Origin: Stutzerimonas stutzeri
Lineage (GTDB): Bacteria; Pseudomonadota; Gammaproteobacteria; Pseudomonadales; Pseudomonadaceae
NCBI RefSeq assembly: GCF_024451105.1
Contig: NZ_JANGEY010000001.1
Span: forward strand, 186,001-250,000
Length of the DNA: 64,000 nt
Direction: 5' to 3'
A program made the translations under genes and the position numbers. Below are positions 35,743 through 48,960 of this stretch, piece after piece (the first letter of the stretch is position 1; each line of letters begins with the position of its first letter). The notes under the pieces were generated by a model. It ran no database searches and was not told the DNA's origin. It saw only the letters and a list, made by a program, of their open reading frames with translations.

Positions 35743-37119
35743 TTAGTGTTCTCCAGCACGGGCACACAACGCAGCCACGACGTTTTCCATCGCCGCGCTG
35801 CGCGAGCCTTTGATCAACAGGGTGGTTTCCGGAGACTGTTCGGCAGCCAGGGCGGCGATCAGTTCAGCCTGATCGGCAAAATGCCGCCCGCCCGCGCCGA
35901 AGGCGGCGACGGCATGGGCCATCAGCGGACCTGTGGCGTACAGGGCAGCGACCTTGCCACGGGCATAGGCGCCCACCTCACGGTGGCCCGCCTCGGCCCA
36001 GGCACCCAGTTCGCCCATGTCGCCGAGCACCAGGACGGTGCGTCCGGAAAAGCCGGCAAGTATATCAATCGCCGCGCGGATTGACGCGGGGTTGGCGTTG
36101 TAACTATCGTCGATGACCCGCATGCCAGACGGCGCCAGCTGCGCCACGGCGCGGCCCTTGACCGGCTGCAGGGCCTCCAGCCCGGCGCGGATCGCCTCCA
36201 GGCCGACACCGAGGGCGTGGGCGGCCGCGGCGGCGGCCAGGGCGTTGGCGACGTTATGCTCGCCGAGCAGGCTGAGCTGGACCGGCGCTTCGCCGGCTGG
36301 GCCGACCAGGACGAAGCGCGGACAGCCGCGGGCATCGCAGGTCAGGTCGCGAGCGCTGAAGTCGGCAGCGGCGCGCAGGGCGAAGCTCAGCACCCGGCGG
36401 CCGGCGGCGCGCTTCGCCCAGATGGCGAAGGCTGCATCGTCGCGGTTGAGCACCGCCACGCCGTCGGCGTCCAGGCCCTCGAGGATCTCGCCCTTGGCCT
36501 CGATGATCTTCTCCGGACCGCCGAACTCGCCGACGTGGGCGCTGCCGGCGTTGGTGATGATCGCCACCTGCGGGCGGGTCAGGGCGACCGTGTAGGCGAT
36601 CTCGCCGACGTGGTTGGCGCCCAGCTCGATCACCGCGCTCCGGTGCTGCGGCGCCAGCTCGAGCAGGGTCAGCGGTGCACCGAGGTCGTTGTTCAGATTG
36701 CCGCGGGTGGCCAGCACCGCCTCGGCATCGCCGCCATGGTCGGCGCGCAGGATGCTGGCGAGCATCTCCTTGACCGTGGTCTTGCCGCTGGAGCCGGTGA
36801 CCGCCGCGACCCGCCCGCGGAAGGCGGCGCGGTTCAGCGCGCCGAGCTGGCCGAGGGCCTTGCGGGTGTCGGCGACCACCAGCTGCGGCAGCTCGACTTC
36901 CTCGACCTCGTGCTCGACCAGCGCCGCGGCGGCGCTCTTGCTGGCCGCCTGCTCGAGGTAGTCGTGGCCGTCGAAGCGTGCGCCACTCAGGGCGACGAAC
37001 AGCTGGCCGGGCTCGATCGAGCGGCTGTCGATGCTCACGCCATCGAAGAAGGCATCCGCTCCCGCCAGACGCCCCTTCAGCGCGCCCAGCACACTGCTCA
37101 GCATCCAGGCTTCAAGCAT
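35743..37119 (-). CDS. murF: UDP-MurNAc-tripeptide--D-Ala-D-Ala ligase
   Basis: A 458-residue Mur ligase adding the D-Ala-D-Ala made by DdlB. It has GVSIDSRSIEPGQLFVAL near the N-terminus, the ATP loop TGSSGKTTVKEML (about residues 110-122), and DDSYNANPASIRAA in the C-terminal domain. The start at 37119 overlaps murE by 8 bp; a second Met five codons in (37104) is possible. The lower-GC stretch around 35.9-36.1 kb is within the frame and gives no break. Confidence 0.95.
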   Translation of the reverse strand: MLEAWMLSSVLGALKGRLAGADAFFDGVSIDSRSIEPGQLFVALSGARFDGHDYLEQAASKSAAAALVEHEVEEVELPQLVVADTRKALGQLGALNRAAFRGRVAAVTGSSGKTTVKEMLASILRADHGGDAEAVLATRGNLNNDLGAPLTLLELAPQHRSAVIELGANHVGEIAYTVALTRPQVAIITNAGSAHVGEFGGPEKIIEAKGEILEGLDADGVAVLNRDDAAFAIWAKRAAGRRVLSFALRAAADFSARDLTCDARGCPRFVLVGPAGEAPVQLSLLGEHNVANALAAAAAAHALGVGLEAIRAGLEALQPVKGRAVAQLAPSGMRVIDDSYNANPASIRAAIDILAGFSGRTVLVLGDMGELGAWAEAGHREVGAYARGKVAALYATGPLMAHAVAAFGAGGRHFADQAELIAALAAEQSPETTLLIKGSRSAAMENVVAALCARAGEH

Positions 37120-38577
37120 CCTGCACCTCGCGTTCGGCCAGCGCTGCGGCGGCCTGTTCGATGTCGGAGAAGGGGTGACGCACCCCGTCGATTTCCTGGT
37201 AGTCCTCGTGGCCCTTGCCGGCCAGCAGGATCACGTCGTCCGCCTGCGCGCTGGCGATCAGTTGGCGGATCGCCGCACCGCGGCCGGGGACGAAGGCGAC
37301 CCGCTCGGGCTGGCGGAAGCCGGCGCGGATGTCGGCGACGATCTGCGCGCTGGGCTCGCTGCGCGGGTTGTCGTCGGTGACCCAGACGCCATCGGCCAGT
37401 CCCTCGACGGCGGCGGCCATCAGCGGGCGCTTGCCGCGGTCGCGGTCGCCGCCGCAGCCGAACAGGCACAGCAGGCGACCGCGGGTGTGCGGGCGCAGCG
37501 CCTCGAGGACCTTTTCCAGGGCATCCGGGGTGTGCGCGTAGTCGACCACCACCAGCGGCCGGGCGCCGCCGCCGAGACGCTGCATGCGCCCGACCGGCCC
37601 CTGCAGCTGCGGCAGCACGCGGAGAATCTCGTCGAGCGGATGGTTGAGGCCCATCAGCGCGCCGACCACCGCCAGCAGGTTGCTCAGGTTGAAGCGGCCG
37701 AGCAGCGGGCTGACCAGCAGGCCGTCGCCCTGGGCGGTGATCAGCCGGGCGCGCACGCCCGCCTCGCCGAACTCGGCCTCGGTGCAGTACAGGGTGGCGG
37801 TGGGGTCGATCTGGCTGTAGCTGATCAGCCGCGACGGCGCCTCGCGTGCCGCCAGCTCGCGACCGAACAGGTCGTCGAGGTTGATCACCCGGGTGCACAG
37901 CCCCGGCCAGGCGAACAGCCGGGCCTTGGCCTCGCCGTAGGCCTGCATGTCGCCGTGGTAGTCGAGGTGGTCGCGCGACAGGTTGGTGAACACCGCCACG
38001 TCGAAGTCCAGCGCCTCGACCCGGCCCTGGTCGAGGCCGTGGGACGACACCTCCATGGCCACCGCGCGGGCTCCGGCCTGTTTCAGGCGCGCAAGCGCGG
38101 CCTGCACCGCCAGCGGATCGGGGGTGGTGTGCCGGCCGCACTGCAGGTCGTCGTGGAAACCGACGCCGAGGGTACCGATCAGCCCGCAGCGCTGGCCGAG
38201 CAGGTCGAGAGCCTGGGCCAGCAGTTGGCTGACGCTGGTCTTGCCGTTGGTGCCGGTGACGCCGATCAGCTCGAGGCTGCGGCTGGGGTCGCCGTAGAAG
38301 CGTCCGGCGATGGCCGACAGCTGGCCGGCCAGGCCCTTCACCGGGACCAGCACGGTCGCCGCCGCGTCGGGCAGCGGCGGAGCGCCCTCGGCCTCGTAGG
38401 CCACCGCCGCCGCACCACGGGCGATGGCGTCGGCGATATAGCCGCGACCGTCGCTGCGCGCGCCCGGCACGGCGAGGAACAGATCGCCCGGCAGCAGCGC
38501 CCGGCTGTCCAGGCTCAGCTCGCGGATCAGCGCGTCGCGACGCGCCTGGGGAAACATCTTGAGCAGACTCATCGGCA

Positions 38578-38578
<1 letters not shown>
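37112..38578 (-). CDS. murE: UDP-MurNAc-L-Ala-D-Glu--meso-DAP ligase
   Basis: A 488-residue Mur ligase. Signatures are LTGN-like GVTGTNGKTSVSQLL (ATP loop), AMEVSSHGLDQGRV, and the meso-diaminopimelate-selecting DDNPRSE. The DNPR motif shows that the third peptide residue is meso-DAP, as in Gram-negatives. ATG 38578 shares a base with the ftsI stop (TGATG); MPMSL matches the Pseudomonas start as I remember it, though the second Met (38572) cannot be excluded. Confidence 0.95.
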
Positions 38579-41545
<2,967 letters not shown>

Positions 41546-41546
41546 G

Positions 41547-42002
41547 TCAGAGTATCAGGCTGCGTAATTCTTCCGGCAGGCCGCCGGGTTCCTTGATGGC
41601 CTGGAGATCCTCGGCGCACCGCGCATCCCAGGCCGCTTCGTCCCACAACTGGAACTTGTTGAGCTGTCCGACCAGCACTGCGCGCTTGTCGAGCCGCGCA
41701 TGCTCGCGCAGGCGCGGCGGCACCAGAAAGCGCCCGGCGCCGTCCAGCTCGAGATCCACCGCGTTGCCGATCAGCAGACGCTGCAGGCGGCGACTGTCCT
41801 CGCGCAGCGACGGCAGCTCGCGCAAGCGGGCTTCGATCAGCTCCCATTCGTTGAGGGGGTAGACGCACAGGCAGGGGTCGATGGCGTCGATGGTCACCAC
41901 GAGCCGACCGGCGCAGGACGCCATGAACTCGTCGCGATACCGGCTCGGCATCGTCAGACGTCCCTTGGCGTCAAGACTTATGGCATTGGCTCCGCGAAAC
42001 AC
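41547..42002 (-). CDS. mraZ: Transcriptional regulator MraZ
   Basis: A 151-residue protein of two AbrB-like MraZ repeats, each with a DxxxR core ([11 protein letters not shown] near residues 9-19 and [12 protein letters not shown] near 80-91). It forms ring oligomers that bind repeated TGGGN boxes and repress the dcw promoter, its own. The start is GTG at 42002 ([11 protein letters not shown]); no Met lies near. Three candidate boxes lie 58-82 bp upstream. Confidence 0.95.
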   Translation of the reverse strand: MFRGANAISLDAKGRLTMPSRYRDEFMASCAGRLVVTIDAIDPCLCVYPLNEWELIEARLRELPSLREDSRRLQRLLIGNAVDLELDGAGRFLVPPRLREHARLDKRAVLVGQLNKFQLWDEAAWDARCAEDLQAIKEPGGLPEELRSLIL

Positions 42003-42059
42003 GGCTGCGCATCCCCGTAGTGGTCAGCCGTAAATGGCTGTCTTCCATGGCTGGATATT

Positions 42060-42084
42060 CCCACTTTCGCCCACTTCCCCCCAC
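42060..42084 (-). promoter_or_regulatory. MraZ operator: three GTGGG boxes
   Basis: Minus strand GTGGG at 42084-42080, 42074-42070 and 42064-42060, exactly 10 bp apart, one helical turn. This matches the TGGGN-N5 repeats known for MraZ in E. coli. They lie just downstream of the predicted transcription start. Confidence 0.9.
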
Positions 42085-42092
42085 ACTTACAC

Positions 42093-42122
42093 ACTATAGG
42101 AACGCCCCATTGACCCAGTCAA
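42093..42122 (-). promoter_or_regulatory. Promoter of the dcw cluster (Pmra)
   Basis: Minus strand: -35 TTGACT (42122-42117), 18-bp spacer, -10 TATAGT (42098-42093). It is immediately upstream of the MraZ boxes and about 90 bp before the mraZ GTG. Confidence 0.85.
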
Positions 42123-42323
42123 GGCGACTGGAACAGGAAAAATCCTTACTGGACCGCAACTTAGAGAAGGTACCGACAGACGGGATTTAGCAGCAGGAAA
42201 AGCCGGAAGGAAAAATCAACGAGGCACGCCCGGAACTTAAAGTTCCTTATGAAGAGAAATAGCGATTCGACATTAAAGGCCGCGGGTAATAGCGATAGAG
42301 AAGAAAGATAGAAGGGAGAAAGG
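42123..42323. other. AT-richer spacer without a gene, between Pmra and rnpB
   Basis: About 200 bp clearly richer in A/T and purines (plus strand) than the surrounding DNA. No credible coding frame. It contains the short perfect inverted repeat GGAACT-TAA-AGTTCC (42232-42246) and an A/G-rich tract next to the 3' end of rnpB. It probably holds the rnpB 3' processing/termination zone and upstream elements of Pmra; I cannot assign more. Confidence 0.6.
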
Positions 42324-42670
42324 AGGAGAGCCGGCCTGTAAGCCGGGTTTTGTCGAGGACAGTCATTCCTCTAGGATCGCCATCGCTGACGACCTCAAGC
42401 AACCTACCCGGTTCCAGCGCGGGCCACGCCGATGGAACCCTATTTGGTCTTGCTCCGAGTGGGGTTTACCTAGCCACGAACTGTTGCCAGTCGTGCGGTG
42501 CGCTCTTACCGCACCTTTTCACCCTTACCGGCGCTTGCGCGCTTAGGCGGTTGTTTTCTGTGGCACTTTCCGTAGGCTCGCGCCTCCCAGGCGTTACCTG
42601 GCACTCTGCCCTATGGAGCCCGGACTTTCCTCCCCCCCGCAAGCGGGGCAGCGACTGTCCGGCCGACTCT
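42324..42670 (-). ncRNA. rnpB: RNase P RNA, bacterial type A
   Basis: About 347 nt. The 5' AGAGTCGGCC pairs with the 3' GGCCGGCTCT to give helix P1. Conserved core blocks are all present on the minus strand: GAGGAAAGTCCGGGCTCC (P4 5' strand region), CAGGGTGCCAGGTAACGCCTGG-type segments, AAGGGTGAAAAGGTGCGGTA, GAGCAAGACCAAATAGGG and GGTAGGTTGCTTGAGG. It is the catalytic RNA that trims tRNA 5' leaders. It lies downstream of rsmI in the same direction, the usual place in Pseudomonas. Exact ends are estimated from P1. Confidence 0.96.
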
Positions 42671-42679
42671 CCGGCGCGC

Positions 42680-42708
42680 AGGGTACCCACTGCGGCCGCG
42701 GATAACAA
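42680..42708 (-). promoter_or_regulatory. Promoter of rnpB
   Basis: Minus strand: -35 TTGTTA (42708-42703), 17-bp spacer, -10 TACCCT (42685-42680), about 10 bp before the RNase P RNA 5' end, in the gap after rsmI. Confidence 0.7.
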
Positions 42709-42710
42709 GC

Positions 42711-43565
42711 TCAATCGGCGCCTTTCTGTCGCTCCAGCGCCTGCTGATAGAGCAGGTTCTTGCGCACTCCGGTGATCTCCGCAGCCAGCGCCGCGGCACG
42801 CTTGAGCGGCAGCTCAGCAAGCAGCAGGTCGAGCACCCGCAGCGCCTCGGCGCCGACAGCCTCCTCGCCCTGCGGCGCCTGCCAGCCCTCGACCAGCAGC
42901 ACGCACTCGCCGCGCTGCTGGTTGGCGTCGCCCGCCACCCAGGCATGCAGCTCGCCGAGCGGCGCCCCCTTGAGCGTCTCGAAGGTCTTGGTCAGCTCGC
43001 GGGCCAGCAGCGCCGGGCGTTCGGCACCGAACAGCTCGCGCAGGTCGGCGAGACACTCGAGCAGACGGTGCGGCGCCTCGTAGAAGATCAGCGTGCGCGG
43101 CTCTTCGGCCAGCGCCTGCAGGCGCTGGCGCCGGCCGCTGCTGCGCGCCGGCAGGAAGCCCTCGAAGACGAAGCGGTCGGAGGCCAGTCCAGAGGCCGAC
43201 AGCGCGGCGATCAGCGCACAGGCGCCGGGCACCGGAACGATCCGGACGCCGGCGGCGCGGGCGTTGCGCACCAGGTGGTAGCCGGGATCGGAGATCAGCG
43301 GCGTGCCGGCGTCGGAGATCAGCGCCAGATCCTCGCCCTCCAGCAGCCGCTGCACCAGCCGCGAGCCCTGCTCGCGCTCGTTGTGCTCGTGGCAGGCGGT
43401 CAGCGGGGTATCGATGCCGAAGTGCTGCAGCAGGCGGGCACTGTGGCGGGTGTCCTCGGCGGCGATCAGGCGGACTTCGCGCAGCACGCGCAGGGCGCGC
43501 GCGCTGATGTCTTCCAGATTGCCGATCGGCGTGGCCACTACATAAAGGGTACCCGGAGCGTTCAC
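42711..43565 (-). CDS. rsmI: 16S rRNA 2'-O-ribose C1402 methyltransferase RsmI
   Basis: A 284-residue SPOUT-like/tetrapyrrole-methylase-fold enzyme. Signatures are [64 protein letters not shown] and [11 protein letters not shown] use GTG 43565: it has AGGA seven nt upstream, and an apparent -10 (TACAAT, 43602-43597) overlaps the earlier ATG at 43598, so that ATG is unlikely to be translated. It modifies the same nucleotide as RsmH. Divergent from lpoA. Confidence 0.93.
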   Translation of the reverse strand: MNAPGTLYVVATPIGNLEDISARALRVLREVRLIAAEDTRHSARLLQHFGIDTPLTACHEHNEREQGSRLVQRLLEGEDLALISDAGTPLISDPGYHLVRNARAAGVRIVPVPGACALIAALSASGLASDRFVFEGFLPARSSGRRQRLQALAEEPRTLIFYEAPHRLLECLADLRELFGAERPALLARELTKTFETLKGAPLGELHAWVAGDANQQRGECVLLVEGWQAPQGEEAVGAEALRVLDLLLAELPLKRAAALAAEITGVRKNLLYQQALERQKGAD

Positions 43566-43596
43566 ATCGCCATCCTGTTGCCAGTGCAAAGTGCGC

Positions 43597-43652
43597 ATTG
43601 TAACGGGTTTCCGCGCGGCGAGATCGCACCGCCCGCAGGCCTTGGGTACAAT
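43597..43652. promoter_or_regulatory. Divergent -10 elements for rsmI and lpoA
   Basis: TACAAT on the minus strand at 43602-43597 (toward rsmI) and TACAAT on the plus strand at 43647-43652 (toward lpoA). Neither has a clear -35 at 16-18 bp. Both lie about 30-35 bp from the chosen start codons. Confidence 0.5.
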
Positions 43653-43686
43653 TCCCGGCTTCACCGCTGCGAATCGGATTACTGAC

Positions 43687-45488
43687 ATGATCGCCCGACT
43701 GCGCCCCCTCTCCGCGCTCTGCCTGGCCGCCCTGCTGGCCGCCTGCGCCGGCCAGCCGACCTCCGGCCTCGGCGAGCTGCCGCCCCCCACCCAGGCCAGC
43801 CCCGAGCAGTTGCTGCAGCAGGCGGCCCAGAGCAAGCCGGCGCAGGCCGGTCTGCTGCGCCTGTCCGCCGCCGATCAGGCGTTGCGCGGCGGCGACCTGG
43901 CGCTGGCGCAGCAGATCCTCGACCCGCTGGCGCTGGCCGAGCTGCCCCCCGCCCAGCAAGTGTTCGCCGCCACCCTGCAGGCCGAACTGGCCCTGGCCCG
44001 CGACAAGCCCAAGGCCGCCCTGCAGGCCCTGCAGCATCCGAGCTTCGAACGCCTCGCCGAACTGCCGATCGGCCAGCAGGCGCGCAGCCAACTGACTCGC
44101 GCCAAGGCTCTGCAGGCCGACGGCCAGCCGCTGGCCGCGACCCGCGAGCGGGTCTTCGTCGCCCCGCTGCTGGAGGGGCAGGCCGCCGCCGCCAACCACG
44201 AGGCGATCTGGAGCCTGCTCGGCAACCTGCCCAATGCCCAACTGGCCAGCGCCACCAGCACCGACGCCGATCTTTCCGGCTGGCTGGAGCTGGCGCGCCT
44301 GGCGCGCAGCAACGCTACGCCCGCCCAGCAGGTGGCGCGCATCGCCGAATGGCAGACCGAGCATCCGCAGCATCCGGCTGCCCGCCAGCTGCCGCAGGCG
44401 CTGCTCCAGCTGCAGGAGATCGCCGCGCGGCCGCTGACCCGGGTCGCCCTGCTACTGCCTCAGCAGGGCCAGCTGGCCAGCGCCGCCCAGGCGCTGCGCG
44501 ACGGCTTCCTCGCCGCCCACTACCAGGCCGGCCAGGACATGCACATCAGCCTGCACGACAGCAGCCAGCTGAGCGACCTCGACGCCTTCTACCGCCAGGC
44601 CCAGGCCGAGGGCGTACAGCTGGTGGTCGGACCGCTGGAGAAGCCGCTGGTCAACCAGCTCAGCCGCCGCGAGCAGCTGCCGATCGTCACCCTGGCCCTC
44701 AACTACAGCGAGGGCGGCGGCGAAGGCCCGGCGCAGCTGTTCCAGTTCGGCCTGGCCGCCGAGGACGAGGCGCGCGCGGTCGCCGAGCGCGCCTGGCAGG
44801 ACGGCATGCGCCGCGCCGTGGCCCTGGTGCCCAGCGGCGAGTGGGGCACCCGCGTGCTGGCCGCCTTCCGCCAGGACTGGCAGGCTCGCGGCGGCAGCCT
44901 GATCGCCGCCGAGCACGTCGACCAGCCGGTGCGCCTGGCCCAGCAGATCGCCGACCTGCTCCAGCTGCGCGCCAGCGAGGAGCGTGCCCGGCGCCTGCGC
45001 GACAACCTGGGCGGGGCCGTCGAGGCGCAGCCGGCACGTCGCCAGGACATCGACTTCGTGTTCCTCGCCGCCACCCCGGCGCAGGCCCGACAGATCAAGC
45101 CGACCCTGGCCTTCCAGTACGCCGGCGACCTGCCGGTGTACGCCACCTCGCACCTGTTCACCGGCAGCAGCGATCCGACCCAGGACCTCGACCTGGACGG
45201 CATCCGCTTCTGCGAGACGCCCTGGCTGCTCGGCGAGCGCGACCCGCTGCGCGAGCAGGTGATAAGCCAGTGGCCGGCCGCCGCCGGGGGCCTCGGTCGC
45301 CTGTACGCCATGGGCATCGACGCCTATCGGCTGGCGCCGCGCCTGAACCAGCTGCAGAGCCTGCCGGGCAGCCGCCTGGAGGGGCTCTCCGGCAGCCTGC
45401 AGCTGGCCCCCGGCCAGCGCGTCGCACGCAGCCTGCCATGGGCCGAGTACCGCAACGGCCAGGTCCACCGCCTGGAAACCGTCGCGCG

Positions 45489-45492
<4 letters not shown>
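43687..45492 (+). CDS. lpoA: Outer-membrane lipoprotein LpoA (PBP activator)
   Basis: A 601-residue lipoprotein. The lipobox LLAAC puts lipidated Cys at residue 20. The N-terminal half is helical and TPR-like ([23 protein letters not shown]...). The C-terminal half is a periplasmic-binding-protein-like fold ([51 protein letters not shown]). E. coli LpoA activates PBP1a from the outer membrane; in pseudomonads LpoP is known for PBP1b, so this one's partner is inferred. ATG 43687; the stop overlaps yraN as GTGA. Confidence 0.9.
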
Positions 45493-47006
<1,514 letters not shown>

Positions 47007-47026
47007 CGAGTCTCCCGCGAGCCACG

Positions 47027-47054
47027 AAAAAGGCGATCCTCGGATCGCCTTTTT
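47027..47054. terminator. Bidirectional terminator between dolP and sspB
   Basis: AAAAAGGCGAT (47027-47037), loop CCTCGG, ATCGCCTTTTT (47044-47054): symmetric stem with A and T runs, between convergent genes. Confidence 0.95.
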
Positions 47055-47068
47055 CCTTTGCGGCTCGC

Positions 47069-47464
47069 CTACTTGACCACCTTGAGGCTGGGGCGGCCGC
47101 TGGGACGCGGCGGCTCGTCGTCGCCGGACGGCCCGTCGTCCTGCGCAGCCTCGGGCTCCTCCAGCTCGAAGGCCATGCCCTGGCCATTCTCGCGGGCGTA
47201 GATGGCCAGCACGGCAGCCACCGGCACATACAGGCTCTGCGCCACGCCACCGAAGCGGCCCTCGAAGGTCAACACCTCGTTGCCCATCTCCAGGTAGCGC
47301 ACCGCACTGGGCGAGATGTTCAGGACGATCTGGCCGTCCTTGGCGTAGCCGGCGGGCACCCGGGTGCCCGGGTATTCGGCAGCCACCAGGATGTGCGGGG
47401 TGCAGTCGTTGTCGACGATCCACTCGTAGAGGGCGCGCAACAGGTAGGGACGGCTGGAATTCAT
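47069..47464 (-). CDS. sspB: ClpXP adaptor SspB
   Basis: A 131-residue adaptor that delivers ssrA-tagged proteins to ClpXP. The folded domain shows SRPYLLRALYEWIVDNDCTPHILV, NISPSAVRYLEMGNEVLTFEGRFGG and VPVAAVLAIYARENGQGM. A disordered acidic/Pro linker ends in the ClpX-binding tail GRPSLKVVK. Two adjacent ATGs (47467, 47464) are possible; I use 47464 since GAGGAG is 7 nt before it. It follows sspA by 11 bp. Confidence 0.94.
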   Translation of the reverse strand: MNSSRPYLLRALYEWIVDNDCTPHILVAAEYPGTRVPAGYAKDGQIVLNISPSAVRYLEMGNEVLTFEGRFGGVAQSLYVPVAAVLAIYARENGQGMAFELEEPEAAQDDGPSGDDEPPRPSGRPSLKVVK

Positions 47465-47475
47465 CATCGGACTCC

Positions 47476-48093
47476 TCAGCGCATGGCGCGCTCGGTGGCG
47501 GTCAGGCTGGCCTGGAAGGCGGGGCGGGCGAACAGCCGCTCCATGTAGTCCAGCAGCGGTTTGGCCTGCCGCGGCAGCTCGATGCCGAGCAGCGGCAGGC
47601 GCCAGAGAATCGGCAGCAGGCAGCAGTCGACCAGGCTGAACTCCTCGCTGAGGAAGAACGGCCGGCCGGCGAACAGCGGCGCCACCGCGGCGAGGCTGTC
47701 GCGCAGCTCGCGACGCGCCTGCGAGCGGGCGCTTTCCGGCGTCTGCGCGGCGAGGATACGATCCAGCGGCGCACACCAGTCGCGCTGGATGCGGTACATC
47801 AGCAGGCGACTGTTGCCGCGCGCCACCGGGTAGACTGGCAACAGTGGTGGATGCGGATAGCGCTCGTCCAGATACTCCATCACCACGCCGGGCTCGTACA
47901 GGGCCAGGTCGCGGTCGACCAGCGTGGGCAGGCTGGCGTAGGGGTTGAGCTCGGCCAGGCGTGCCGGCAGTTGCCCGGGCAGCACCTCGATGAGTTCGGC
48001 CTCGACCGCCTTCTCGGCAAGGACGATGCGCACCCGGTGCGAGTAGTGATCGGCGGGATCGGTATAGCAGGCCAGGCGATTGAGCGCAGCCAT
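47476..48093 (-). CDS. sspA: Stringent starvation protein A
   Basis: A 205-residue GST-fold protein that binds RNA polymerase. The N-terminal thioredoxin-like part ([30 protein letters not shown]) is followed by [37 protein letters not shown], which includes the PHP-type surface motif important for RNAP contact. A helical C-terminus ends it. The SspA catalytic GST Ser/Cys is not expected. First gene of sspAB, 12 bp upstream of sspB. Confidence 0.94.
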   Translation of the reverse strand: MAALNRLACYTDPADHYSHRVRIVLAEKAVEAELIEVLPGQLPARLAELNPYASLPTLVDRDLALYEPGVVMEYLDERYPHPPLLPVYPVARGNSRLLMYRIQRDWCAPLDRILAAQTPESARSQARRELRDSLAAVAPLFAGRPFFLSEEFSLVDCCLLPILWRLPLLGIELPRQAKPLLDYMERLFARPAFQASLTATERAMR

Positions 48094-48134
48094 GGGCTCC
48101 CTCCAGTCAGGACATTTTCAGGGGGCAGAAACAC

Positions 48135-48158
48135 ATGCGCGCCCCGAAGGGCGCGCAT
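48135..48158. terminator. Terminator after petC
   Basis: ATGCGCGCCC (48135-48144), loop CGAA, GGGCGCGCAT (48149-48158): perfect 10-bp stem. On the minus strand GTGTTTCTG follows. It separates petC from sspA. Confidence 0.8.
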
Positions 48159-48180
48159 GGCTCAGGCAGGAAGCGCGCGC

Positions 48181-48960
48181 TTAGTGCACGTCTTTCCAGT
48201 ACTCGCGCTTGAGCAGGTAGGCGAACACGAAGAAGAACGCCAGGAACAGCAGCACGTAGGTGCCGATGCGCTGGCTCTCCAGCTTCACCGGGTTGGCCGA
48301 GTAGGCCAGGAAGCTGACCAGGTTCTTGATCTTCTCGTCGAACTCGGCCTCGCTCAGCTCGCCGCTCTTCGGCACGATGGTCAGCTGGTCGCAGCCTTCC
48401 TCGGTCACCGGGGTGCCGGTCAGCGGATCGAAGACCTTCTTGCCGTTCTCGACCACCTGAACCTGCTTGCAGCCGATGACCTGACGGCCCTGCAGGCTGC
48501 TCAGCACGTTGGGCATGCCGACGTTCGGGAACACCATGTTGTTCACCCCGTACGGACGAGTCGGATCCTCGTAGAAGGTGCGCAGGTAGGTGTACAGCCA
48601 GTCGTTGCCGCGCACGCGGGCGACCAGGGTCAGATCCGGCGGTGCGGCGCCGAACCAGACCTTGGCTTCCTCGGGACGCATGGAGGTCTTCATGTGATCG
48701 CCGATCTTGGCGCCGGTGAAGACCAGATTCTCCATCATGATCTCTTCCGGAATACCCAGATCCTTGGCGACGCGCTCGTAGCGCTGGAACTGCGCGCCGT
48801 GGCAACCCATGCAGTAGTTGGCGAAGGTGCGCGCGCCGTCCTGCAGCGCCGCCTTGTCGGTCAGGTCGACGTCGACCTTGTCCAGCGGATAACCGGTCGC
48901 CGCGGCGAAGGAAAAGGTCGGCAGCAGCGCCAGAATCAGTGCAGCAAATTGCTTTTTCAT
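48181..48960 (-). CDS. petC: Cytochrome c1 of the bc1 complex
   Basis: A 259-residue protein. Cleaved signal MKKQFAALILALLPTFSFA; haem-binding CMGCH near residue 49; axial-ligand Met in the later NNMVFPNVGMPNVL block; a C-terminal TM anchor (IGTYVLLFLAFFFVFAYLL) with a short basic tail. It passes electrons from the Rieske protein to cytochrome c on the periplasmic side. The ATG shares a base with the petB stop (TGATG). Unlike in Bradyrhizobium-type fused fbcH, it is separate from cytochrome b. Confidence 0.95.
   Translation of the reverse strand: MKKQFAALILALLPTFSFAAATGYPLDKVDVDLTDKAALQDGARTFANYCMGCHGAQFQRYERVAKDLGIPEEIMMENLVFTGAKIGDHMKTSMRPEEAKVWFGAAPPDLTLVARVRGNDWLYTYLRTFYEDPTRPYGVNNMVFPNVGMPNVLSSLQGRQVIGCKQVQVVENGKKVFDPLTGTPVTEEGCDQLTIVPKSGELSEAEFDEKIKNLVSFLAYSANPVKLESQRIGTYVLLFLAFFFVFAYLLKREYWKDVH

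Noticed and set aside
35900-36110. Possible compositional island or frameshift inside murF
   Set aside because: GC dips slightly, but the frame stays open and the MurF motifs continue in order on both sides.
42350-42775. 141-codon plus-strand frame around 42.5 kb
   Set aside because: It covers the RNase P RNA gene; the conserved nucleotides are RNA structure, not coding.
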